Notes under the pieces: generated by a model
Told to the model about the DNA's origin: nothing
Seen by the model: only the letters and a program-made list of their open reading frames with translations
Databases searched by the model: none
From: an uncultured Bacteroidales bacterium
Lineage (GTDB): Bacteria > Bacteroidota > Bacteroidia > Bacteroidales > F082
NCBI GenBank assembly: GCA_946410535.1
Contig: CAMKAR010000030.1
Coordinates: 1-11,803 of the forward strand
Length of the DNA: 11,803 bases
Direction: 5' to 3'
In this document: positions 5,769 to 11,803 of the stretch, piece after piece
How positions within the stretch are numbered: the first letter of the stretch is position 1
Layout: each line of letters begins with the position of its first letter
Position numbers and translations under genes: made by a program

Positions 5769-7232
5769 ATGAAAAAAAGACATATCTTCCTCATACTGAG
5801 CCTCTTGCTTTTTGTCGCATATGCTTGCAAGAAAAACAACACAATCAATCCCGATGCCAACCTGAAACTTGAGTTTTCGGCTGACACGGTCTTGTTCGAC
5901 ACGGTGTTCACCTCGCTCGGTTCGGCCACACACCAACTGAGGATTTACAACAGACACAGCGACGACTTGAAAATCAGCTCGATACGTCTTACGGGTGGCG
6001 ACAACTCACCTTACCGCCTCAATGTTGACGGCGAGAGCGGCATCGAGTTTTACGACAAAATCATCCCAGCCGGCGACAGCCTCTTCTCGTTCCTGCGCGT
6101 CACCATCAACCCGAACGACCTCAACACACCATTCGTAGTTGAAGACGAACTGGAATTCATCACCAATGGCAACACACAGACCATCAAGCTGTTGGCATGG
6201 GGACAAAACGCCAACTACATTGTTGCCGACAAGGTGGTCACCTTGGGCAACGTGGCCTACCCTTACCACATCGTTGCCGACAGCCTGCAAACGACGGTTT
6301 GGACCAACGAAAGGCCCTACGTCATCTACGGCTGGGCACTCATCAACTCCTACGGGACACTGAAAATAGAGGCGGGAACCAAGGTGTATTGCCACAAAGG
6401 AGGCGGCATTTTCTCGTGGAGCGACGGACAACTCATCATCGACGGGACTGCCGACGAACCCGTCATCATCCAAGGAGACCGCTTGGAGCCGTATTACAAC
6501 GACACGCCAGGGCAATGGGAGCAAATCCTGATGATGGACGGTCGCGCCGGTGCCGACCATCGCATCAGCCACGCCATCATCCGCAACGGCACCATCGGCC
6601 TCAACTGTCAGTCGTCGCTGAAGGCGACCGAATGCGCCCTGTGTATCGACAATACCGTCATCGAAAACCAAAGCGGATATGGGATCCACTCCATCCTTTA
6701 TCCCGTTGAGGCCAAGAACTTCGTGATTGCCAACTGTGGCCTCGCCAACGTGTGGGCCTTTGGCGGCGATTACCGTTTTGTGCACGGCACCATCGCCAAC
6801 TACTGGAACGCCAACGAGCACAACAAGAACGAGAATGCCGTCGTGGTGACCAACCGTGCCGTTGACGGCAACAACGAGATTTTCTACTATCCCTTCCACA
6901 TGGAGATGGACAACTGCATCATCTACGGCAAGCAGAAGGACGAGTTCAAGACGAGCTTCGGCCCCGATGCCGACTCGACCTACCTTTTCGACCACTGCCT
7001 CATCAAGTCGGAGAAATACAACGGCGCAATGCCTGGCTTCAGCCACTGCCTCTTCAATCTTGAGCCCTATTTCGCCGGCCCGATGAAGCCCGACTGCCAC
7101 ATCGACAGCATCGCCTCGCCCGTCATCGGCACTGGCAACCCGCTCTTTGGCAACGAATTGCCCTACGATTTGGATGGTGTTTCGCGCATAGGTGCACCCG
7201 ATTTGGGGGCTTTTCAGTTTGTGGGTGATTAA
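5769..7232 (+). CDS. Lipoprotein with N-terminal Ig-like domain and right-handed beta-helix
   Basis: This is a 487-residue protein. The N-terminus MKKRHIFLILSLLLFVAYAC ends in a probable lipobox with Cys20 as the lipidated residue. The following residues KKNNT lack the acidic lipoprotein export signal used by Bacteroidota for surface display, so a periplasm-facing location is possible (inference). Residues ~30-150 look like an Ig-like beta domain (FSADTVLFDTVFTSLGSATHQLRIYN). Residues ~190-430 contain short repeating beta rungs (GTLKIEAGTKVYCHKGGGIF, GQLIIDGTADEPVIIQGDRL, HAIIRNGTIGLNCQ, CIIYGK, HCLIKS) of a right-handed parallel beta-helix. The end, YDLDGVSRIGAPDLGAFQF, is the terminal motif common in such Bacteroidota helix proteins. 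Related helices bind or cleave polysaccharides, but I see no lyase catalytic motif, so function is unassigned. It overlaps the convergent M23 gene by 4 bp. Confidence 0.8.
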   Translation: MKKRHIFLILSLLLFVAYACKKNNTINPDANLKLEFSADTVLFDTVFTSLGSATHQLRIYNRHSDDLKISSIRLTGGDNSPYRLNVDGESGIEFYDKIIPAGDSLFSFLRVTINPNDLNTPFVVEDELEFITNGNTQTIKLLAWGQNANYIVADKVVTLGNVAYPYHIVADSLQTTVWTNERPYVIYGWALINSYGTLKIEAGTKVYCHKGGGIFSWSDGQLIIDGTADEPVIIQGDRLEPYYNDTPGQWEQILMMDGRAGADHRISHAIIRNGTIGLNCQSSLKATECALCIDNTVIENQSGYGIHSILYPVEAKNFVIANCGLANVWAFGGDYRFVHGTIANYWNANEHNKNENAVVVTNRAVDGNNEIFYYPFHMEMDNCIIYGKQKDEFKTSFGPDADSTYLFDHCLIKSEKYNGAMPGFSHCLFNLEPYFAGPMKPDCHIDSIASPVIGTGNPLFGNELPYDLDGVSRIGAPDLGAFQFVGD

Positions 7233-8953
7233 TACACCACCTTAGCCGTAAACGTCTTCTTGTTCCCCACGCCATCGGTCACCACGACCTTGACGTTGTT
7301 GGTGCCTTTCTTGATTTTCTCGTCGAACTCATAGTAAAGCAAGGCATTCTTGGCATCGTATTGGCCCAACACCCACACGTCGTCAAGATAAATGTCGTAG
7401 GTCTCAATGCCTGTCATGTCGTCGGAAATCTTGAATCGCAACGACTTGAGCGAGCTCACCGCCTGCCCGTTCTTGAAATTGGTAGCCTTCACCGAGGGTG
7501 CCACCGAGTCGATTTTCAAGGTGTACTCACCCAAAGTGAATGTGGTGGTCTCGATGCAGCCGTCCTTCATCTTGCCGCCAAGCGAGCTGACCTTGCCGTT
7601 CTTGTCGATATTGGCGATGTAAAGCCTTTTGTCGGCAGCCCACTCCTCGTTGGGACGGATGCGGACAGTGACCTTCTTGAAAACAGCCATCTCCTCATCG
7701 CCGAAACGATAAATACGTGAGCAACAGCCTTTTTCGTCGCGCTGACCCGTGCGCACCCATTCGTCGCGGAAGAAAGTGCCCTTCTCCATCGAGACGTTGA
7801 AATCCTCGATGGTGATGTTGCTGTTCATCGATCCATCGGCAGTGACGAGATACTCGCTGCGGCGGTGTGTGGGGCGTTCCACCTCAACGGGTTCGATGCC
7901 CACGAGCTTGAACTTGGCCGTCGAAACGTTGCCAGCGAAATCGCTGATTTTGAAGCGCACTTCAATCGTGTCGCCTTCCTCGACGTGGGCAATGCCATTG
8001 CGTTTCTTGATCATCCGCAGCTTGTTGTTGGGGTCGGTTTCGGTGCGCACATAGCTCGACTTCTTCTGCTTGTAGTGGCGGTAGTCCAACAGGCTGTTGA
8101 CATAGCGCGGCTCGCTGTAAGAGAAGCTGTCAGCCTCCACCTGGAAAGCCAGCTCGTCGTCGAGGTAAAGCTCATAGAGATAAGGGCCGTTCTTGTTGGT
8201 CGAAGTGCCCACTTGGTCGTAGGTGCAAACACCGAACGAGATGTCGCCATTGGCATAGACTATTGGTCTGTCTTTCAAGACAAAACGACCATTTCCATTA
8301 TCCGATATAGAGAAGAACATCGGTTTGGAGGCCCGTTCGAGCGTCGACGTCTCGCCAATGGGATAGGCCGACACACCCTGAATGAGGGGCTTTACGTTGT
8401 CCTCGATCTTATAGCCGAAAAACATCGGGTTGACAGGCTTCTCGCTGTCGGTATGGCGAATTTCGAAGTGCAGGTGCGGCCCGCCCGAGCCGCCCGAGTT
8501 GCCCGAATAGCCAATCAGGTCGCCCTTCTTGACGGGAAACTTGTCTTTGTCGGGATAGATTTGCGAGGTGAATTTCTTGTGCTTGTATTGGTATTGCTTC
8601 ACGTATTTGGCTATCTCGCCCGAGAAACGCTGCATGTGCGCGTAAACCGTCGTAAAACCATCGTAATGCGTGATATACAACACGTTACCATATCCGTAAG
8701 GCGAAACCCCGATGCGGCTGACGTAGCCATCGGCCACGGCATACACCTTCTTGCCCTCCACGCCTTGCGTCTTGATGTCGAGGCCTGCATGGACATGGTT
8801 GGGACGGATTTCGCCGAACGTCGCCGAGAGCTGAATCGGGATGTCCAACGGGCTGCGATACTGTGGGAAACGCTCCTGAGCCATCAGGCCCAAGGCCAAA
8901 AAACAAAGCATTACGGTGAATGACAAACGCATTTTCATGTTGACAGACTTCAT
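7229..8953 (-). CDS. Secreted M23-family metallopeptidase (LytM domain)
   Basis: This 574-residue protein is predicted to cut peptidoglycan cross-links in the periplasm. Residues 1-25 are a signal peptide (…MRLSFTVMLCFLALGLMA, then Gln26). The LytM domain spans about residues 45-178. Its zinc ligands are intact: His55 and Asp59 in HAGLD, and His162 in HLHFE, with His160 of the HxH motif also present. YAHM (104-107) is the usual substrate-groove motif. A lysine- and tyrosine-rich insertion (~112-138) sits in the domain. Residues ~180-574 form a long beta-rich region with EGDTIEVRFKISDFAGN and Ig-like SLKSLRFKISDDMTGIETYDIYLDD segments, possibly for anchoring or binding. The start is limited by the TATCTTTG promoter at 8971-8978. 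ATG 8953, 8938 or 8932 are all possible and all precede the signal peptide. An open frame extends upstream but runs through the promoter and the divergent gene. Confidence 0.9.
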   Translation of the reverse strand: MKSVNMKMRLSFTVMLCFLALGLMAQERFPQYRSPLDIPIQLSATFGEIRPNHVHAGLDIKTQGVEGKKVYAVADGYVSRIGVSPYGYGNVLYITHYDGFTTVYAHMQRFSGEIAKYVKQYQYKHKKFTSQIYPDKDKFPVKKGDLIGYSGNSGGSGGPHLHFEIRHTDSEKPVNPMFFGYKIEDNVKPLIQGVSAYPIGETSTLERASKPMFFSISDNGNGRFVLKDRPIVYANGDISFGVCTYDQVGTSTNKNGPYLYELYLDDELAFQVEADSFSYSEPRYVNSLLDYRHYKQKKSSYVRTETDPNNKLRMIKKRNGIAHVEEGDTIEVRFKISDFAGNVSTAKFKLVGIEPVEVERPTHRRSEYLVTADGSMNSNITIEDFNVSMEKGTFFRDEWVRTGQRDEKGCCSRIYRFGDEEMAVFKKVTVRIRPNEEWAADKRLYIANIDKNGKVSSLGGKMKDGCIETTTFTLGEYTLKIDSVAPSVKATNFKNGQAVSSLKSLRFKISDDMTGIETYDIYLDDVWVLGQYDAKNALLYYEFDEKIKKGTNNVKVVVTDGVGNKKTFTAKVVY

Positions 8954-8970
8954 ATTGATGGAAATTTGGG

Positions 8971-9002
8971 CAAAGATACACCTTTTTTGTCTATTTTTGC
9001 AA
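8971..9002 (-). promoter_or_regulatory. Bacteroidota-type promoter for the M23 peptidase gene
   Basis: On the minus strand, TTG (9002 to 9000) is followed 21 bp later by TATCTTTG (8978 to 8971). The predicted start is near 8967, giving a leader of about 14 nt to ATG 8953. It overlaps the divergent promoter at 8992-8999. Confidence 0.65.
8992..8999 (+). promoter_or_regulatory. -7 element of the LtaS-like gene promoter
   Basis: TATTTTTG lies 20 nt before the ATG at 9020. The nearest upstream TTG (8966-8968) is 23 bp away, slightly long. This element falls within the in-frame extension that would begin at TTG 8966, which argues for the ATG at 9020. Confidence 0.6.
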
Positions 9003-9019
9003 CCATAAAGGAACAAATA

Positions 9020-11008
9020 ATGCGCCGCCAGACCCGAAAAGAGAGATTCAACGAATGGCTTTCGACCCCCTACATGCTGTTGCTCTACAGGATGCTGGCC
9101 ACCCTGCTTGCACTCAGCCTCAGCCGATGGATGCTCTATTTGTTCAACATACAATTTTTCCACCAGCTCAACATCAGACAGGCTTTGTCGCTCTATTTCA
9201 ACGGGATGCGTTTCGACCTTCCCATCGTATTCGGCATCAACCTCCTGACCATTCTCTTCTATTGTTTCCCGTCGCGACTGATTTACAATAAAGGATTGCA
9301 GCGTTTCGTCGACATCGTTTACGTCACGCTCAATGCCCTTGCCATCCTTTCCAACTTCTTGGATATCATCTGTTTCCATTTCTTCGGAAAGCACCTCACC
9401 ATCGACTTCATCAAGCTGCTCAGCCGTTCCGACGAGGTTTCGTTCGTCACCATGCGACAAGTGCTGTTCGACTACTGGTATTTGCTCGTCATTTTAATCC
9501 TTTTCGTTTTGATTATCAGGGTTGTGGCTGAGCAAACCAGAATCAAGCCACCCACCAAGGAAGAAGCACCCCGATGGCGTTTGCGCCAAGCCATCAGCCT
9601 GGTGGTCATGACGTTGCTGACCCTCGTTGCCGGACGTGGCGGACTGCAAGCCGAGCCTATCACGGTGGAGACCGCCATGCAATACACCGACCCACAAAAC
9701 GCACCCATCCTGCTCAACACGCCCTTTTGCCTCGTCACCACCCACGACACTGACCTTGAGGAGCTGAACGGACACTACAACAGCGACTTCACGCCCATCC
9801 ACAACACATTGGTGGCCAACCGCTTCATCGAAAACGACACCATCCAAGCCGACACCATCCCCACCAATGTGGTCGTCGTCATCCTGAAAAACGTCGGGCA
9901 GGAGATGATTGGCTACTACAGCCACGACCGACGCTACAAAATCACGCCCTTCCTCGACTCGTTGCTCGACAACAGCCTCACTTTCAACGGCATGTCGAAC
10001 AGTCGGCGCGGCCTCGAAGCGTTACCGTCCATCTTAGCCAGCCTCCCCGCGCTGATGGAGAACGACTTCACGAGGTCGGCCTATGCAACCAACGACTTCG
10101 ACGCCTATAGCCAACACCTGCAAAGGCGAGGCTACAACACCATCTTCATGCACGGTGGCAACAACGGTGTCTTGGGTTTCGACGACTTTGCACGACGCGC
10201 CGGCTTCAGCAAGTATTTCGGGCGCATCGAATACGGCGACGACAGCGACTTCGACGGACAATGGGGCATCTACGACGGGCCTTTCCTCCAATATGCCGTC
10301 AAGACCCTGAGTCGCGTGCACGAGCCTTTCGCGACGGCCATCTACACCCTTTCGTCGCGCTATCCCTATCGCGTGCCCAAAGACTTCGAGCTGCCCGACG
10401 AGAGCTACTTCTGGACCGGGTTCGAGAAGACGGTCTACTACGTCGACTGCGCCCTGCGCGACTTCTTCGAGGCTGCATCGCGGACAAAATGGTTCGACCA
10501 CACCCTCTTCGTCATCACCACCGACTATTCCAACAGCGAGCATTTCCAACCCGAATACAGCAACGTCTGGGGCATGTACGCCATTCCCGTCGCTTTCTAT
10601 TACCCACAGAAAATCAGTCCATTACGATGCAAAGAGATAGCCCAACAAATCGACCTTGGGCCATCGATACTTGCAGCGGTGGGAGCCAACGACACTTTGT
10701 TTTCGTTCGGGCGCAACCTGTTCGACCCCCTCAGCGAGCCGTCGTTTGTGAGCTACTACAACCTCACCTACCAATATTGCGACGGCACCTATCTCGTGCA
10801 ATCCGACGGAGAACAGCCCTTCGGCATCTTCAAGCCCATCAGCGACTCGCTGCTGAACGACAACCTCATCGACCGGCTGCAATGCCCCGACGTGTACGAC
10901 AAGCTGTACCGCTTCATCCAAGTCTACAACAACGGAATGATTCACAATAAACTAACCATAAATCATGATACGGAAATACATAGAAATCCTGACCAACCTC
11001 AACCTTAA
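9020..11008 (+). CDS. LTA synthase/phosphoglycerol transferase-like membrane protein, probable pseudoenzyme
   Basis: This 662-residue inner-membrane protein has five hydrophobic segments (about residues 18-40, 67-84, 97-120, 150-169, 189-206). The linker motif GRGGLQ...LNTPF follows, then a periplasmic sulfatase-fold domain (about 283-600). The fold and flanking motifs match Bacteroidota LtaS/OpgB-type proteins: TPFLDSLLDNSLTF, RGLEALPSILASLPAL, FMHGGNNGVLGFDDFARRAGF, DFDGQWGIYDGPFLQY and FDHTLFVITTDYSN. The active site is ruined, however. The metal-ligand Glu is Lys290 (ILKNV for ILESF), the Ser/Thr nucleophile position is Gly331 (RRGLEAL for RRSIEAL), SSHHPF is SSRYPY (447-448), and the DH pair is Asp502-Tyr503. 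A structural, binding or regulatory role is likelier than phosphoglycerol transfer. The start follows the promoter at 8992-8999; an upstream TTG at 8966 is rejected. Its last 44 bp overlap the mscS-family gene. Confidence 0.85.
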   Translation: MRRQTRKERFNEWLSTPYMLLLYRMLATLLALSLSRWMLYLFNIQFFHQLNIRQALSLYFNGMRFDLPIVFGINLLTILFYCFPSRLIYNKGLQRFVDIVYVTLNALAILSNFLDIICFHFFGKHLTIDFIKLLSRSDEVSFVTMRQVLFDYWYLLVILILFVLIIRVVAEQTRIKPPTKEEAPRWRLRQAISLVVMTLLTLVAGRGGLQAEPITVETAMQYTDPQNAPILLNTPFCLVTTHDTDLEELNGHYNSDFTPIHNTLVANRFIENDTIQADTIPTNVVVVILKNVGQEMIGYYSHDRRYKITPFLDSLLDNSLTFNGMSNSRRGLEALPSILASLPALMENDFTRSAYATNDFDAYSQHLQRRGYNTIFMHGGNNGVLGFDDFARRAGFSKYFGRIEYGDDSDFDGQWGIYDGPFLQYAVKTLSRVHEPFATAIYTLSSRYPYRVPKDFELPDESYFWTGFEKTVYYVDCALRDFFEAASRTKWFDHTLFVITTDYSNSEHFQPEYSNVWGMYAIPVAFYYPQKISPLRCKEIAQQIDLGPSILAAVGANDTLFSFGRNLFDPLSEPSFVSYYNLTYQYCDGTYLVQSDGEQPFGIFKPISDSLLNDNLIDRLQCPDVYDKLYRFIQVYNNGMIHNKLTINHDTEIHRNPDQPQP

Positions 11009-11803
11009 GATGGGTCTCAACGAGAGCCTTTCGATAGGTCTCGCCGAAACAGTTTCGACCCTGAGCCTACTCTTGCTCAGCATCGGCATCTTCTTCTTGG
11101 TCAAGTTCATACTGAAGAAAACCGTCTACAAAATCATCCAACGGTCGACAACCCAATACGACGACCTGCTCATCAAGAACAAGGTCATTGGGCGCATCTG
11201 CTTGCTCATCCCCGCGCTTCTCATCGGGGCTTTGCTTCCCGACGTCCTCCCCGACTTTCCCGACACCGCCACCTCGTTGGGAAAACTGGTCAAAATCTTC
11301 GAAATCGTCATCTACACCATGATTCTCAGCTCGATAATGACCACCTTGGAGGACATCTACAACACCCAAGAGATGTCGAAACTCAAGCCACTGACGGGTT
11401 TGGTGCAAGTCATCAAGATTGTGTTGTATGTCCTTGCCGTGCTGATTATCATCGCCTACCTTATGAACACCAAGCTCAGCACCATTTTCATCAGCTTGGG
11501 CACCATGTCGGCAGTATTGATGCTGGTCTTTCAGGACACCATCAAAGGCTTCGTGGGCAGCATACAGCTCTCGGCCAACGACATGCTCCGCATCGGTGAC
11601 TGGATTGCGGTGGGTCCCGCCGACGGCAACGTGCTGGAAATCAACCTCACAACAGTAAAGGTGCAGAATTGGGACAACACCATCACCACCATCCCAACCT
11701 ACAGTTTGGTGTCGAGTCCGTTCACCAACTGGCGCGGAATGTCGGAATCGGGCGGACGACGCATCGCCCGCACCATCAACATCGACGTGAACACCATACG
11801 CTA
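10965..11803 (+). CDS. MscS-family mechanosensitive channel, YbdG-like, partial at C-terminus
   Basis: The frame encodes 279 residues and runs off the right edge. It is an inner-membrane channel subunit that opens under membrane tension to release solutes. Hydrophobic helices lie near residues 31-50, 75-92, 110-126 and 146-166. The pore-lining helix is SLGTMSAVLMLVFQDTIKGFVGSIQL (177-202). The start of the beta domain, LSANDMLRIGDWIAVG, and NLTTVKVQNWDNTITTIPTYSLVSSPFTNWRGMSESGGRRI (227-266) are close to the YbdG/miniconductance subgroup. The ATG at 10965 overlaps the upstream gene by 44 bp in another frame and follows an A/T-rich stretch typical of Bacteroidota starts. A second ATG at 11010, one base after the upstream stop, would shorten the protein by 15 residues and cannot be excluded. 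It is probably co-transcribed with the LtaS-like gene, since no separate promoter is visible. Confidence 0.9.
   Translation, partial: MIRKYIEILTNLNLKMGLNESLSIGLAETVSTLSLLLLSIGIFFLVKFILKKTVYKIIQRSTTQYDDLLIKNKVIGRICLLIPALLIGALLPDVLPDFPDTATSLGKLVKIFEIVIYTMILSSIMTTLEDIYNTQEMSKLKPLTGLVQVIKIVLYVLAVLIIIAYLMNTKLSTIFISLGTMSAVLMLVFQDTIKGFVGSIQLSANDMLRIGDWIAVGPADGNVLEINLTTVKVQNWDNTITTIPTYSLVSSPFTNWRGMSESGGRRIARTINIDVNTIR

Noticed and set aside
6006..7100. 364-codon minus-strand open frame opposite the beta-helix lipoprotein
   Set aside because: Val/Asp/Gly-rich shadow translation with no signal peptide, promoter or family motif. The plus strand has a lipobox and a recognisable beta-helix.
8966..9019. 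Upstream TTG start for the LtaS-like gene
   Set aside because: It would add 18 residues across the TATTTTTG element at 8992-8999; the ATG at 9020 fits the promoter.
8954..9460. N-terminal extension of the M23 peptidase frame
   Set aside because: The extra ~169 residues are antisense to the LtaS-like gene, span both divergent promoters and would bury the signal peptide.
1..11803. CRISPR array, defence system, prophage or insertion sequence
   Set aside because: No spaced direct repeats, transposase, integrase or nuclease genes were found. Nearly all of the sequence is accounted for by ordinary chromosomal genes.

Overview
The window looks like a stretch of a Bacteroidota chromosome, probably from the order Bacteroidales, with moderately high GC. 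The evidence is threefold. Almost every gene start is preceded by a Bacteroidota-type -7 element (TAnnTTTG) and not by a Shine-Dalgarno sequence. The protein set is typical of the phylum: a PNGase F-like glycoamidase, a small outer-membrane beta-barrel, a beta-helix lipoprotein, a secreted M23 peptidase and an LTA-synthase-like membrane sulfatase. The housekeeping proteins AroC and SmpB read like Bacteroidota versions. Species cannot be named from the sequence. I see no tRNA, rRNA, CRISPR array, transposase or phage gene.

Layout, left to right: a truncated Na+/glutamate symporter-like gene (minus, runs off the left edge); two short chromate-transporter-family genes overlapping by ATGA (plus); a secreted PNGase F-like protein (plus); aroC, chorismate synthase (minus); smpB (plus); a small outer-membrane barrel protein (minus); a beta-helix lipoprotein (plus); a secreted M23 metallopeptidase (minus); an LTA-synthase/phosphoglycerol-transferase-like membrane protein (plus); and a YbdG-type MscS channel gene overlapping its 3' end (plus, runs off the right edge).

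The architecture is very compact. Genes sit in four head-to-head pairs separated by only 50-86 bp, each gap holding two back-to-back promoters. Three tail-to-tail junctions have no intergenic DNA at all (12 bp overlap, 0 bp, 4 bp overlap). Several promoters lie so close to the start codon that the mRNAs should be leaderless or nearly so. The promoter positions also correct several start codons: upstream in-frame TTG starts or long N-terminal extensions would span the promoters.

Functionally, the right half is an envelope cluster (outer-membrane protein, lipoprotein, peptidoglycan peptidase, LtaS-like protein, mechanosensitive channel). The left half combines transport, shikimate-pathway and trans-translation housekeeping genes with a glycoprotein-deglycosylating enzyme. 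The most striking observation is that the LtaS-like protein keeps the whole fold, including its membrane anchor and flanking motifs, yet has lost nearly every catalytic and metal-binding residue. It appears to be a pseudoenzyme, translationally linked to the mechanosensitive channel. The second is a PNGase F-like enzyme with an added N-terminal domain and only part of the classical catalytic set.
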